Below are positions 52,104-63,663 of a stretch of DNA of 64,000 nt, piece by piece (the stretch's first letter is position 1; every line of letters begins with the position of its first letter). Source of the stretch: Actinomycetes bacterium (GTDB lineage: Bacteria > Actinomycetota > Actinomycetes > Mycobacteriales > Mycobacteriaceae); assembly GCA_022601135.1 (NCBI GenBank), contig JAHZJB010000027.1, positions 1 to 64,000 of the forward strand, written 5' to 3'. Both the position numbers and the translations under genes were made by a program. The notes beneath the pieces are model-generated. The model was given only the letters and a program-made list of their open reading frames with translations. It ran no database searches and had not been told where the DNA came from.

Positions 52104-53581
52104 CCGACGACAGTGTTCGCGTGAGATTCTGCCCGTCACCGACCGGCATCCCGCACGTCGGCCTGGTGCGTACCGCTCTGTTCAACTGGGCGTATGCCCG
52201 GCACACCGGGGGAACGTTCGTTTTTCGCATCGAAGACACCGACGCCCAGCGTGATAGTGCGGACAGCTACGCGGCGATCCTTGACGCGCTGCGCTGGTTG
52301 GGCCTGGATTGGGATGAGGGCCCCGATCTCGGTGGACCCCACGAGCCCTACCGGCAGTCGGATCGTCTCCCGATCTACCGCGACGTGCTCGACCGACTCG
52401 TCGCCGCGGGTGAGGTCTACGAAGCGTATTCGACGACGGAGGAGGTCGAGGCCCGGCACCGTGCCGCGGGGCGCAACCCGAAGCTTGGCTATGACAATTT
52501 CGACCGCGATCTAACCCAGCGGCAGCGCGCCGAGTTTCGGGACCAGGGGCGCAAACCGGTGCTGCGCCTTCGGATGCCAGATACCGACCTGTCCTGGAAC
52601 GACTTGGTTCGCGGCGAGACGACGTTTCCGGCGGGCACGGTGCCGGATTTCGCGTTGACGCGCGGCAGCGGAGATCCGTTGTACACCTTGGTTAATCCGG
52701 TCGACGACGCACTGATGAGGATCACCCATGTGTTGCGCGGTGAGGACATCATGCCGTCCACCCCGCGCCAGATCGCGCTCTATCAGGCGCTGATCCGAAT
52801 CGGCGTGGCCGAGCGAGTGCCCCAATTCGCACATCTCCCAAGTGTTCTGGGGGACGGCAACAAGAAGCTCTCCAAACGCGATCCGCAGTCCAACCTGTTC
52901 CTGCACCGTGACCGTGGATTCATTCCCGAAGGCCTGTTGAACTATCTGGCGCTCCTAGGCTGGGGTATCGCCGACGATCACGATGTATTCGGCCTCGATG
53001 AGATGGTCGCTGCGTTCGACGTGGTCAACGTCAACTCGAATCCGGCGCGCTTTGATCAGAAGAAAGCCGACGCGATCAATGCCGAGCACATCCGGATGCT
53101 GGGCGAGGACGAGTTTGCCCGGCGATTGGCCGACTTCTTCGCCGCCCACGGGCATCGCACCGGACTTGCCGATACGGAGTTCGCCGAGGCGGCCAGGCTG
53201 GTGCAAACCCGTATCGTGGTGCTCGGCGACGCATGGAATCTGCTCAAATTCCTCAACGATGCTGAGTTCGCGCTCGACGAGAGGGCAGCTGCCAAGGAAC
53301 TGCGCCCCGACGCGGTACCGGCGCTCGAGGCAGCTTCGGCGGCGCTCGCGGGAGTGGGGCGATGGACGGCGGTGGCGATCGAGGAGGCGCTGAAAGCGGC
53401 GCTGGTCGACAAACTCGAGCTCAAACCCCGCAAGGCATTCGGCCCGGTTCGGGTAGCGGCAACGGGGTCCTCGGTGAGTCCGCCCCTGTTCGAATCGCTG
53501 GAGCTGCTTGGTCGCGAACGCAGCCTGGACCGGCTACGGGCCGGGCGCGAGCGCGCGGCGGCAACATCGATGGAGCCGTGA
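52100..53581 (+). CDS. gltX: Glutamyl-tRNA synthetase
   Basis: The protein is 493 aa. Class I signatures are [14 protein letters not shown] (HIGH variant, about 9-22) and KLSKRD (KMSKS variant, about 254-259). The anticodon-binding helical domain is C-terminal. It charges tRNA-Glu and, because mycobacteria use GatCAB, presumably also mischarges tRNA-Gln (non-discriminating). The genes for both those tRNAs are directly downstream. GTG start overlapping the FAH-family gene. Confidence 0.97.
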   Translation: MTDDSVRVRFCPSPTGIPHVGLVRTALFNWAYARHTGGTFVFRIEDTDAQRDSADSYAAILDALRWLGLDWDEGPDLGGPHEPYRQSDRLPIYRDVLDRLVAAGEVYEAYSTTEEVEARHRAAGRNPKLGYDNFDRDLTQRQRAEFRDQGRKPVLRLRMPDTDLSWNDLVRGETTFPAGTVPDFALTRGSGDPLYTLVNPVDDALMRITHVLRGEDIMPSTPRQIALYQALIRIGVAERVPQFAHLPSVLGDGNKKLSKRDPQSNLFLHRDRGFIPEGLLNYLALLGWGIADDHDVFGLDEMVAAFDVVNVNSNPARFDQKKADAINAEHIRMLGEDEFARRLADFFAAHGHRTGLADTEFAEAARLVQTRIVVLGDAWNLLKFLNDAEFALDERAAAKELRPDAVPALEAASAALAGVGRWTAVAIEEALKAALVDKLELKPRKAFGPVRVAATGSSVSPPLFESLELLGRERSLDRLRAGRERAAATSMEP

Positions 53582-53635
53582 GATAGACAATGCCCAATGT
53601 TTGATACTGTGCACGTCGGCCCGCCAGAAGGTCAG

Positions 53636-53707
53636 TGGGGTATGGTGTAATTGGCAACACAGCGGTTTCTGGTACCGCCATTCTAGGTTCGAGTCCTGGT
53701 ACCCCAG
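53636..53707 (+). tRNA. tRNA-Gln (anticodon CUG)
   Basis: A 72-nt cloverleaf: acceptor TGGGGTA pairs with TACCCCA, discriminator G, and CCA follows in the DNA (53708-53710). The anticodon stem GCGGT/ACCGC encloses TTCTGGT with CTG at 34-36. The T arm has the GGTTCGAGTCC consensus. It lies 54 nt after gltX. Confidence 0.96.
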
Positions 53708-53771
53708 CCAGCCCCGATGATTAGGTCAGCATTAACGCCTGAGATATGCTGGCCAACCGGAAATAGTTCTA

Positions 53772-53844
53772 GCCCCCGTCGTCTAGCGGCCTAGGACGCC
53801 GCCCTCTCACGGCGGTAGCGTGGGTTCGAATCCCATCGGGGGTA
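53772..53844 (+). tRNA. tRNA-Glu (anticodon CUC)
   Basis: A 73-nt cloverleaf: acceptor GCCCCCG pairs with CGGGGGT (one G-U), discriminator A, CCA not encoded. The anticodon stem CCGCC/GGCGG encloses CTCTCAC with CTC at 34-36. The T arm has GGGTTCGAATCCC. It lies 61 nt after the encoded CCA of tRNA-Gln. Confidence 0.96.
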
Positions 53845-53977
53845 CCCCGCTGGAATCCGAAGAGCCGGAATAGCCCGGACCCGCGCCTGGGGTTGGCAGG
53901 TCCTGGTGGGGCCGAGGCTTGGCTGGCGGATGAGTCCGCCGGTGGCGGCGTTGATGATTCTGAGGTCGTGGCTGTTG

Positions 53978-54220
53978 TTAGGGCGCCCACCCGTGGGCTG
54001 AGGTCGCCGGCCCAAACTGCGATGGACCCCAGTCGCGGGATGTTGTTGTGTTCGGCTCGAACTTCGCAGCCTCACGCTTGACGGATTGCGATCCATAGGA
54101 GCTGCTGTGCGCGGAGCCGCCCGTGTCTGCAACGCCCTGTGCAATCGGCGCGCTAAGGGTTGCCGCTACGGCAATCGCAGCACCAATGGTGGCGACTTTC
54201 CAGGTGGCCGGTCGTTGCAT
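53978..54220 (-). CDS. Small exported protein of unknown function
   Basis: The protein is 80 aa. The N-terminus MQRPATWKVATIGAAIAVAA is a Sec signal peptide, with likely cleavage after APIAQG or GVADTGG around residue 30-32. The mature part of about 50 residues is Ser/Gly/Thr rich, polar and without cysteine. GGAG lies 7-10 nt before the ATG. No family is recognised. It sits downstream (same strand) of the phytase-like lipoprotein gene, 147 bp away. Confidence 0.6.
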   Translation of the reverse strand: MQRPATWKVATIGAAIAVAATLSAPIAQGVADTGGSAHSSSYGSQSVKREAAKFEPNTTTSRDWGPSQFGPATSAHGWAP

Positions 54221-54367
54221 GATGGTCTCCTAAATCTCCTCTGTCCCCGCGTGTTTCGCGGTTGTCTCCAGACTGCTGGTCCCTGGTGAAGGCGTGATGT
54301 GGTGTAGATGAGTGGTTTCTCATGGCTGCCCCATTGATTCAGCAGGGACCAGGGGTGCTGGGCATAC

Positions 54368-55993
54368 TCAGCCCACATCGACGGACAGTGTGGTGGTCTG
54401 CGTGGTGGGCGGCAGCTTTGTGGTGTCAACCCTCAGGAACGCGCCGGAGTCCTGCGCACCGTTGGCCAGGGTTTTCGGCGTCAGCTGGAACGGTGCCGTG
54501 TCGGATTCGATGCCGACCAGGCCGTAGTCGCTGTCATTGGAGATGATCAGGGTCCGCCCGCCGTCGGGTGTGACGACGCCTTCGATCTTGTCGTGTCCGA
54601 AGAACTTGCCTTCGGGGTTGAGCTCGGTCAACAATTCGCCCAGATCCAGTTTTAGCGACTTGGCCGCGACCTCGATACCGGCGGAGTTCAGCTTCTGGAC
54701 CGCCTCGGTGTCGCTGGTCACACCCACGAACGCCTCGATCGACTTGCCGTCCACCAGCAGACCGCCCGCATCGGCGTCGTAGCTGCTGCCCGGGACCCCG
54801 GACGCGGGGCCCACGTCGGTTGCGCGCGAGATGTCGGCGACATAGATCTTCTTGTTCCCCTCGGGCGCCAGCACAGTATCGCGCTCATCGATGAGGAACT
54901 CGGTGTTGCTGAGCGCGGTGATCTCCGAGACGAGCACCTTGGTGTTCTGCGGATCGGCCAACGGCAGTAGGTACATCTTCGCGTCCCTGGTAGCCAGGTC
55001 GATCGTCACGATGCGGGTCAGCGGCACTTCTCTGGGCTGGCCGTCGATGCCGGGGGTGGCCAGGGCGGACTGCATGACACCCACGAGGGTGGAACCGTCG
55101 GGGGTGATGGTCAGACCCTCCATACCACGGTTGGGGTCGCGCATCGCCAACTCACCGGGCAGCGAGCCGTCATAGGGCGACAGGCGTTCGATCTCTTTGC
55201 CACTCGCGTCGAAGTGGATGACGAATGGCCCGTACTCGTCGGCGACCCAGAACGTGCCGTCCTCCAGTGCAACCAGGCCTTCGCTGTCCAGTCCGCGCTT
55301 GGAGTTCGGCATCGGATTGCCGTCGATGTCAACCATGGTCTCGCCTCCGGTGTCGCCCACGTCGACCACCAGCCCGTTGAGCGGCTGACCATCGGGATCT
55401 TTGAGAATGATGGTCTGCTGTTCGTGGGCCACTCCATCGGCCAGGGTGTATTTGACGATCTGGGGGGAATAGTCGGTGACGGGCAGCACCTTCTCGTTCT
55501 CGGTGCGGCCGTCCACGTTGGGTCCGCGGTCGGTGAGGCCATAGATCTGGCCGGGGTTACCGGGCACGGCGGCAATCGCCGAGCCGGCGCCGCTGCTTTG
55601 TACGGGCACGCCGCCGACGGTGGCCATGGGCGGGGTAGGCACGGCATACACCTGCACCGCTTCGGTGACAGTAATCGTCAGTTCCTCGGTGCCGGTGAAA
55701 CCCTCGTCCGGCGTGTACACGATGCTGCCGTCGGTACCGTAACTGATCTGCCCATTCTTGGGCTGCTCAAACGCGACGGGGGTCAATCCACCGGTGGCCG
55801 CCAGCAATTGCGCTGGTGTGATGGTCAAGGGCTGACCCTTGCCGACGCTCAACCGCTGCTGCTCCACGGCAGCTTGTTCAAGCGTCTGTTGCCCAGCCGC
55901 GGGCGGCTCCGTCGAACATGACACCACCGTGACCGCCAGGGCAACTACCCCCGCAGTGCTCAGACATTTCCGTGCAGCAAAGCGCGCCATCAT
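54368..55993 (-). CDS. Esterase-like/phytase-like lipoprotein
   Basis: The protein is 541 aa. The signal peptide ends in a lipobox (VTVVSC, about residue 26). Residues about 50-110 form an Ig/cadherin-like module (AFEQPKNGQISYGTDGSIVYTPDEGFTG-like pattern). The rest matches the esterase-like activity-of-phytase domain (GLTDRGPNVDGRTEN, GLDSEGLVALEDGTFWVADEYGPF, NRGMEGLTITPDG, KIEGVVTPDGG). These proteins are beta-propellers that may cleave phosphate esters. Envelope-anchored. Not in the syntenic M. tuberculosis interval as I recall it. Confidence 0.84.
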   Translation of the reverse strand: MMARFAARKCLSTAGVVALAVTVVSCSTEPPAAGQQTLEQAAVEQQRLSVGKGQPLTITPAQLLAATGGLTPVAFEQPKNGQISYGTDGSIVYTPDEGFTGTEELTITVTEAVQVYAVPTPPMATVGGVPVQSSGAGSAIAAVPGNPGQIYGLTDRGPNVDGRTENEKVLPVTDYSPQIVKYTLADGVAHEQQTIILKDPDGQPLNGLVVDVGDTGGETMVDIDGNPMPNSKRGLDSEGLVALEDGTFWVADEYGPFVIHFDASGKEIERLSPYDGSLPGELAMRDPNRGMEGLTITPDGSTLVGVMQSALATPGIDGQPREVPLTRIVTIDLATRDAKMYLLPLADPQNTKVLVSEITALSNTEFLIDERDTVLAPEGNKKIYVADISRATDVGPASGVPGSSYDADAGGLLVDGKSIEAFVGVTSDTEAVQKLNSAGIEVAAKSLKLDLGELLTELNPEGKFFGHDKIEGVVTPDGGRTLIISNDSDYGLVGIESDTAPFQLTPKTLANGAQDSGAFLRVDTTKLPPTTQTTTLSVDVG

Positions 55994-56175
55994 GTGCTCC
56001 TTATCAATCCGTTACGGGTCGGGATGAACTCCCGGCCATCCCGTCAAGGATTTCGCCGCCAGATGAAGGTGCCGGGAGCCGAAAATGAGCGCTTTCTCAT
56101 CAGGGAACGAGCACGGAGCCGGGCGCGGCGTTCAGCGGTGGGCGGGGATCACTCACCATCGGGGGTACCCACTAC

Positions 56176-56877
56176 TCAGAGTCGGCGAGTCAATGCGTCG
56201 GCGGCCGCTACGAGGTCGGCGGCCCATCGTGCGCCCGGGCGCCGACCCATTCGGTCGATCGGACCCGAGACCGACACCGCCGCAATCACGCTGCCGTGAC
56301 CGTCACGCACCGGCGCTGACACACTGGCGACTCCGGGTTCGCGTTCGGCCGCGCTCTGGGCCCAGCCACGTTTGCGTGTTTCGGCCAACGTCCGGTGGGT
56401 GAACGTCGCGGACGGTAGCACCGCCTGCTGAGTCGCGGTATCGGCGTATGCGAGGAGCACTTTGGCGCCAGATCCCGCGTTCATCGGCAGCCGCGCTCCG
56501 ACAGGTACCGTATCGCGAAGTCCCGCAGGTGGTTCCAAGGCGGCGATGCAGATTCGTGCGGTGCCCTCGCGCCGGTAGAGCTGCACGCTTTCCCCGGTGA
56601 GCTCACGGAGTCGCGGCAGGACAGCGGCGCCGGCGGACAGCAGTGGATCTCGGATATGTCCGGCGAGCTCGGTGACGGCAGGGCCGAGGCGCCACTGCCC
56701 GTCTCCGTCGCGGGCCAGCAGGCGGTGCACTTCCAGGCCGACGGCGAGCCGGTGCGCGGTGGCGCGCGGAAGACCGGTGCGTTCGCAGAGATCCGCCAGA
56801 CCGCAGGGGGACTGGGCCACCGCCTGCAGCACCCCTACGGCTTTGTCCAGCACGCCGATACCGCTATCCTGTCTCAC
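56176..56877 (-). CDS. IclR-family transcriptional regulator of leuCD (Rv2989 / LtbR-like)
   Basis: The protein is 233 aa. The N-terminal winged helix-turn-helix ([29 protein letters not shown], about 15-44) is followed by the IclR effector domain with [12 protein letters not shown] (about 134-145) and [21 protein letters not shown]. It is divergent from leuC, the position of LtbR in Corynebacterium and NdgR in Streptomyces, which control leuCD. A -10 hexamer 6 nt before its GTG and an 8-bp inverted repeat over the same region suggest it also represses itself. Confidence 0.9.
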   Translation of the reverse strand: MRQDSGIGVLDKAVGVLQAVAQSPCGLADLCERTGLPRATAHRLAVGLEVHRLLARDGDGQWRLGPAVTELAGHIRDPLLSAGAAVLPRLRELTGESVQLYRREGTARICIAALEPPAGLRDTVPVGARLPMNAGSGAKVLLAYADTATQQAVLPSATFTHRTLAETRKRGWAQSAAEREPGVASVSAPVRDGHGSVIAAVSVSGPIDRMGRRPGARWAADLVAAADALTRRL

Positions 56878-56907
56878 AAGGAGATACTAGCTTCCTAGAT
56901 TGTGAGA
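56872..56907. promoter_or_regulatory. Inverted repeat and divergent promoters between iclR and leuC
   Basis: TCTCACAA (56872-56879) and TTGTGAGA (56900-56907) are perfect 8-bp arms 20 nt apart. Inside lie the minus-strand -10 of the regulator (56884-56889, TAGTAT, 6 nt before its GTG) and the plus-strand TAGATT (56896-56901) for leuC. The right arm matches 9 of 12 positions of the LtbR/NdgR motif as recalled. Binding would silence both genes. Confidence 0.55.
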
Positions 56908-56915
56908 TCGTCAAA

Positions 56916-58357
<1,442 letters not shown>

Positions 58358-58358
<1 letters not shown>

Positions 58359-58951
58359 TGGAAGCTTTTCGCGAACACACCGGGGTCGGCGTACCGCTGC
58401 GCCGATCCAATGTCGATACCGATCAGATCATTCCTGCGGTCTATTTGAAACGCGTGACCCGAACGGGATTCGAGGACGGTCTGTTCGCGGCGTGGCGCAC
58501 CGACCCATCCTTCGTCCTGAACCTGCAGCCGTTCGACCGCGGTTCCGTCTTGGTCGCCGGACCGGATTTCGGGACCGGTTCTTCTCGCGAACATGCGGTT
58601 TGGGCACTCATGGACTTTGGTTTCCGGGTGGTGATCTCGTCCCGTTTCGCCGACATCTTCCGTGGCAACGCGGGGAAGTCGGGGCTGCTGGCCGCAGAAG
58701 TCGCACAGGACGACGTGGAATTATTGTGGAAACTGATCGAGCAGCGACCGGGCATGGAAATCACTGTGAATCTTCAGGATCGGACTGTCGCTGCGGGAAC
58801 GGTCATGGTGCCGTTCAACATTGATGACTACACAGCGTGGCGGCTGCGGGAGGGCCTGGATGATATAGGCCTTACGCTGCGGAAACTCGATGAAATCGAG
58901 GAGTTCGAGGGTCGCCGGCCCGACTGGAAACCGCGAACATTGCCAGCCTGA
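58358..58951 (+). CDS. leuD: 3-isopropylmalate dehydratase small subunit
   Basis: The protein is 197 aa. Family motifs are [15 protein letters not shown] (about 18-32), [17 protein letters not shown] (about 68-84) and [17 protein letters not shown]. It forms the swivel domain that completes the LeuCD active site. The ATG uses the last base of the leuC stop (TGATG), so coupling is tight. Confidence 0.97.
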
Positions 58952-59153
58952 AAAGCTCGCCCGACGACCGAAATCGCCCCGCTCCGATCCGGTTTTCGCG
59001 GGGCCCGGCAGGAGGCTAAGGGCGGCAACCGGATTGAAAACTTCTCGCCGGTCTCACCTGAAATTACGCGTGGCTCTTGGAAATCAGTAGCGAATGGGTT
59101 TACCGTGTCCTCTAGTCGGTTCAAAGAGGACCACTGGTATTCGGAGGTTTTGC

Positions 59154-59690
59154 ATGAACAAAGCAGAGCTCATCGACGTACTCACGGAGAAATTGGGCAC
59201 GGATCGTCGGCAAACAACTGCGGCGGTTGAGCATGTCGTTGACACCATCGTGCGCGCGGTTCATCGGGGTGAGAGCGTGACGATCACCGGCTTTGGCGTA
59301 TTTGAACAGCGCCGCCGCGCCGCCCGGGTGGCCCGCAACCCGCGCACCGGCGAGACGGTCAAGGTCAAACCAACCTCCGTGCCCGCGTTCCGCCCCGGCG
59401 CTCAGTTCAAGGCTGTTGTCTCTGGCGCACAGCGACTCCCGGCCGATGGTCCCGCGGTTAAACGTGGTGTGACGGCCGGCCGCACTGGCCGCAAGGTCGC
59501 CAAGAAGGCTCCGGCCAAGAAGGCGGCCGCTAAGAAGGCCGCGAAGAAGGCTCCGGCCAAGAAGGTCGCCAAGAAGGCTCCGGCCAAGAAGGCCGCCAAG
59601 AAGGCTCCGGCCAAGAAGGCGGCGGCCAAGAAGGCCCCGGCTAAGAGGCCCGCGGCCAAGAAGGCTCCAGCCAAGCGGGGTCGCAAGTAG
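59154..59690 (+). CDS. hupB: HU-like nucleoid protein with lysine-rich tail (HupB)
   Basis: The protein is 178 aa. The first about 92 residues are the HU fold: [32 protein letters not shown] (about 42-58), RNPRTGETV and [11 protein letters not shown] with the DNA-intercalating arm. After about residue 107 comes a histone-H1-like tail of repeated KKAPAK/KKAAAKK units ending KRGRK. It compacts the chromosome; the tail is typical of mycobacterial HupB and is a target of acetylation. GGAGG lies 8 nt before the ATG. Preceded by a 202-bp promoter region and followed by a hairpin terminator. Confidence 0.97.
   Translation: MNKAELIDVLTEKLGTDRRQTTAAVEHVVDTIVRAVHRGESVTITGFGVFEQRRRAARVARNPRTGETVKVKPTSVPAFRPGAQFKAVVSGAQRLPADGPAVKRGVTAGRTGRKVAKKAPAKKAAAKKAAKKAPAKKVAKKAPAKKAAKKAPAKKAAAKKAPAKRPAAKKAPAKRGRK
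59497..59676 (+). repeat. hupB: Imperfect tandem repeats encoding the HupB tail
   Basis: Units of about 15-27 nt built on AAGAAGGCTCCGGCCAAG repeat about eight times in frame and encode KKAPAK and KKAAAKK blocks. Copy number could vary between strains by slippage without a frameshift. Confidence 0.8.
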
Positions 59691-59702
59691 TCAACAGATC
59701 AG

Positions 59703-59736
59703 ACACGCCGCGGATTGACAACGATCCGCGGCGTGT
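59703..59736 (+). terminator. Intrinsic terminator after hupB
   Basis: A perfect 13-bp stem (ACACGCCGCGGAT with ATCCGCGGCGTGT) around an 8-nt loop is followed by TT, 13 nt after the hupB stop. It can also serve the converging mutT1 transcript, though its T-run is short. Confidence 0.8.
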
Positions 59737-59769
59737 TTGTGCGTCAGACAATGCAATTCATGTGCGGCG

Positions 59770-60699
59770 TTACGGCTTCGGGGCCAACGGGCTGCCGATG
59801 TGGTCCGCAGCGATCAGTCGTCCCTCGGACAGCGACATGACCCACGTGCTGCCTTTGCGGTTGCGTGACTTGTCGGGCCGGACACCGTCGCGCTCGCACC
59901 ACCACTCGATGAGGTCGGGGATCACCTTTCCCTGAGTGCAGATCACCGGGTTCACGGACGTCGCTGCGATCTCGAGAACGCGGCGGCGGCCGGCCTTGCG
60001 GTTATCCGCGTAGGCCTCTTCGGTGAGTGCGGGCTCCCTCCGGATCACGGTGCCCAGCTCCTCGGCGAGCGGATCCAATGTCTGCCGGCACCGCACCCGA
60101 TCGGCGGCGAACAGTTCGCCCGCCCCGAACGAGAGGAGCTGCCCGACAAGCGACTCGGCTTGCGCCCGTCCCTGCTTGTCGAGGGGACGCTTTCGGTCGT
60201 CCCCGGTATATCTGGCTCTGCGCCCGGCAGTGGCGTGCCGAACGATCATCACAGTCCGGGTATCGGCAGGCAAACTCAAGAACCGGCGCAGCACTTTGCG
60301 GTCCCGCGCGTAGGTCAACGCCGTCATCGCCTCGGCGGCCGACAGCCATCGGAGATCGTCGACCTCGTGATTGACACTGAACTGTCCGCCGACGCAGCGC
60401 GCCGCCCAGTAGCGCACCGTCTTACTGGCCTGACCCACCGGGTAGCTCACCGTGGTCAGTCGCCGCCCAAGGTGTGCGTGAAAACCGGTCTCCTCCTCGA
60501 CCTCCCGGACGGCAGCCACCGGCCCCGTCTCACCGGGATCGACCTTGCCCTTGGGCAGTGACCAGTCGTCGTAGCGGGGCCGGTGGATGACCGCGATCTC
60601 CGGCGTGCCAGCGCCATCGAGGGGGCGCCACAACACCGCGCCGGCGGCGAGTAACGTCCGCTCCACGGCAGGCGAATCTGGTGATTTATCTTTCGGCAC
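59770..60699 (-). CDS. mutT1: MutT1-type Nudix hydrolase / histidine phosphatase fusion
   Basis: The protein is 309 aa with two domains. The N-terminal Nudix box is [22 protein letters not shown] (split view: GKVDPGE, about 51-57, and REVEEETG, about 65-72). The C-terminal histidine-phosphatase domain has VRHATAGRR (RHG-type, about 152-160). It hydrolyses 8-oxo-dGTP to the diphosphate and the second domain removes a further phosphate, keeping damaged nucleotides out of DNA. GTG start. It follows ppk1 on the minus strand after 42 bp, the M. tuberculosis order. Confidence 0.93.
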   Translation of the reverse strand: MPKDKSPDSPAVERTLLAAGAVLWRPLDGAGTPEIAVIHRPRYDDWSLPKGKVDPGETGPVAAVREVEEETGFHAHLGRRLTTVSYPVGQASKTVRYWAARCVGGQFSVNHEVDDLRWLSAAEAMTALTYARDRKVLRRFLSLPADTRTVMIVRHATAGRRARYTGDDRKRPLDKQGRAQAESLVGQLLSFGAGELFAADRVRCRQTLDPLAEELGTVIRREPALTEEAYADNRKAGRRRVLEIAATSVNPVICTQGKVIPDLIEWWCERDGVRPDKSRNRKGSTWVMSLSEGRLIAADHIGSPLAPKP

Positions 60700-60741
60700 C
60701 TCAACTCCTTGCCGTCATCGCGGCGAATGCGGCATCGGTGT

Positions 60742-62928
60742 CTACCGATGGCGATGGCGTTCCATCATCGACACCTGGTGATCGCGTACGGTCTGTCCCT
60801 CCTGTGGGGACGCCGTCCAGTGCCCGTCGGGGCCGAGTTCCCAACAACGGGTCTGCGGATCGGTCGCCGATTCGAACATGTCATTCAGCTGTGCGGTCAA
60901 TCGCGGATCCTTAACCTGCGCCATCACTTCCACGCGGCGGTCGAGATTACGATGCATCATGTCGGCGCTGCCGATCCAGTATTCGTCGATGGCGTTGAAG
61001 TGAATTATCCGCGAATGTTCGAGGAAACGACCCAGAATCGAGCGCACCTTGATGTTCGCCGAGAAGTCGGGTGCGCCTGGGCGTAACGCACAGATTCCCC
61101 GGACCACGACCTCTACCTGTACACCGGCCTGCGACGCTCGGTAGAGCGAATCGATCACCTGCTCATCGACCAGCGCATTGGCCTTCATCCTGATGCGACC
61201 CTCGGCGCCGTCGAGGGTGGCCGCGATCTCTCTTTCGATCCGCTCGATTATTCCCCTCCGCACGCCATACGGAGCGACCAGCAAGTTGCGGTAGGACTCC
61301 TTGCGGGAATAACCGGTCAGTGAGTTGAACAGGTCGGTGAGGTCGGCCCCGATTTCCGGGGCGGCGGTCAGCAGGCCGATATCCTCATACAATCGTGCGG
61401 TCTTCGGGTTGTAGTTGCCCGTGCCGATATGACAGTACCTACGGATCATCGAGCCCTCACGGCGTACCACCAGACATGTCTTGCAGTGTGTCTTGAGTCC
61501 GACGAGTCCGTAGACCACGTGCACCCCGGCCTGCTCCAACTCGCGGGCCCACTTGATGTTGGCCTGCTCATCGAAGCGGGCTTTGATCTCGACGAGCGCG
61601 ACGACCTGCTTGCCGGCTTCGGCGGCGTCGATGAGCGCGTTGATGATCGGTGAGTCGCCCGAAGTGCGGTACAGGGTCTGTTTGATCGCCAGCACGTTGG
61701 GATCGGCGGCCGCCTGCTCGAGGAAACGCTGAACCGTGGTGGAGAACGAGTCGTAGGGATGGTGAACCAGGACGTCGCCGTCGAGAAGTGTGGAAAAGAT
61801 GCTCTTGGGCGTTTCACGCTCACCGAACGCCGGCGGAGTGGCAGGCACGAACGGCGGATCCTTCAGCGCCGGCCGATCGATGCTGTAGACCTGCCACAGC
61901 GCCGAAAGGTCCAACAAGCCCGGGACTTCGACGACATCCCCAGGCGCGACGTCGAGTTCGCGCAAGAGCAGTTCGAGCATTCCCTCGGTCATGTCGTCGG
62001 AGACTTCCAAACGCACCGGGGAACCGAAGCGCCGCCGGGCCAATTCACGTTCGAGTGCCTGCAACAGGTCTTCGTCGCGGTCCTCCTCGACCTCGAAATC
62101 CGCGTTGCGGGTGATCCGGAACGCATGGTGTTCGACGATTTCCAGCCCGGGGAACAGCACCGGCAGGAACGCGGCAATCAACTCCTCCATCGGCAGGAAG
62201 CGCGCGGCCTTCGGCGAGTCGTCGCGGCTGAACAGCTCGACGAACCGGTCGACGTTGTCGGGCACCTTGATTCGGGCGAAATGCTGACCACCGTCGTCGG
62301 GGTGCTTGACCGTGATAGCCAGATTCAGGCTGAGCCCGCTGACGAACGGGAACGGGTGCGCCGGGTCAACCGCCAACGGGGTCAGAACCGGGAATACCTG
62401 CTCGTGGAAATACGTGGACAGTCGCCGACGCTCCGTCTCGTCCAGTTGGGCCCAGGTCACGATGCTGATGCCCTGGTCGGCCAGCGCGGGCCGAACCGAG
62501 TCGAGGAACACGTGTGCATGGCGGCTGGCGATCTGCTGGGTGAGCTCGCTGATCCGGCGGAGCTGCTCGCGCGGCGAGAGACCGTCGGCAGACCGAACGG
62601 AAAGCCCCATTTCGTCACGGCGCTTGAGGCCGGCGACGCGCACCATGTAGAACTCGTCGAGGTTCGAGGCGAATATCGCCAGGAACTTCGCGCGCTCGAG
62701 CAGTGCCAGCGAAGGATCGGCAGACAGTGCGAGCACGCGGGCGTTGAAGTCGAGCCAGCTCAGTTCGCGATTGAGGTAGCGGTCTTCGGGCAGCGGGTTA
62801 TCGACCGTTGGGGGGGTGGCCGCCGGCGGCGCCTCGGGGGCAGAATCTGCGGGACCGGTCATGACTGGCGGAGCGGGCACCGTCTCCGATGTTCTTGAGC
62901 TTTCCGGCCGGGTCTGGGTTTCGGTCAT
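60742..62928 (-). CDS. ppk1: Polyphosphate kinase
   Basis: The protein is 728 aa. The N-terminal helical domain begins about residue 50 ([21 protein letters not shown]). The catalytic histidine region is [21 protein letters not shown] (split: [13 protein letters not shown], about residue 475), preceded by [17 protein letters not shown]. The C-terminal domain has the second conserved histidine near [21 protein letters not shown]. It makes inorganic polyphosphate from ATP. The first 45 residues are Pro/Ala rich and not conserved. Lies between fbiD and mutT1 on one strand. Confidence 0.97.
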   Translation of the reverse strand: MTETQTRPESSRTSETVPAPPVMTGPADSAPEAPPAATPPTVDNPLPEDRYLNRELSWLDFNARVLALSADPSLALLERAKFLAIFASNLDEFYMVRVAGLKRRDEMGLSVRSADGLSPREQLRRISELTQQIASRHAHVFLDSVRPALADQGISIVTWAQLDETERRRLSTYFHEQVFPVLTPLAVDPAHPFPFVSGLSLNLAITVKHPDDGGQHFARIKVPDNVDRFVELFSRDDSPKAARFLPMEELIAAFLPVLFPGLEIVEHHAFRITRNADFEVEEDRDEDLLQALERELARRRFGSPVRLEVSDDMTEGMLELLLRELDVAPGDVVEVPGLLDLSALWQVYSIDRPALKDPPFVPATPPAFGERETPKSIFSTLLDGDVLVHHPYDSFSTTVQRFLEQAAADPNVLAIKQTLYRTSGDSPIINALIDAAEAGKQVVALVEIKARFDEQANIKWARELEQAGVHVVYGLVGLKTHCKTCLVVRREGSMIRRYCHIGTGNYNPKTARLYEDIGLLTAAPEIGADLTDLFNSLTGYSRKESYRNLLVAPYGVRRGIIERIEREIAATLDGAEGRIRMKANALVDEQVIDSLYRASQAGVQVEVVVRGICALRPGAPDFSANIKVRSILGRFLEHSRIIHFNAIDEYWIGSADMMHRNLDRRVEVMAQVKDPRLTAQLNDMFESATDPQTRCWELGPDGHWTASPQEGQTVRDHQVSMMERHRHR

Positions 62929-62975
62929 TTCAGTGATGATTCCCTATCCAAGGGTGCTCCTGCCACCGAGTCGCG

Positions 62976-63650
<675 letters not shown>

Positions 63651-63651
63651 T

Positions 63652-63657
63652 TACCCT
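63652..63657 (+). promoter_or_regulatory. -10 hexamer for leaderless gpsA
   Basis: TACCCT lies 6 nt before the GTG at 63664, in the 31-bp divergent space shared with fbiD. It fixes the gpsA start. Confidence 0.55.
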
Positions 63658-63663
63658 GATGAT

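Noticed and set aside
53791..54144. Reverse-strand frame starting in the tRNA-Glu gene
   Set aside because: It overlaps a clear tRNA, with sequence of tRNA-derived and Arg/Pro-rich type; the exported-protein frame at 53978-54220 is better supported.
59402..59686. Reverse-strand frame of AFLAGAFLA repeats
   Set aside because: This is the complement of the HupB lysine-rich tail repeats, not a membrane protein.
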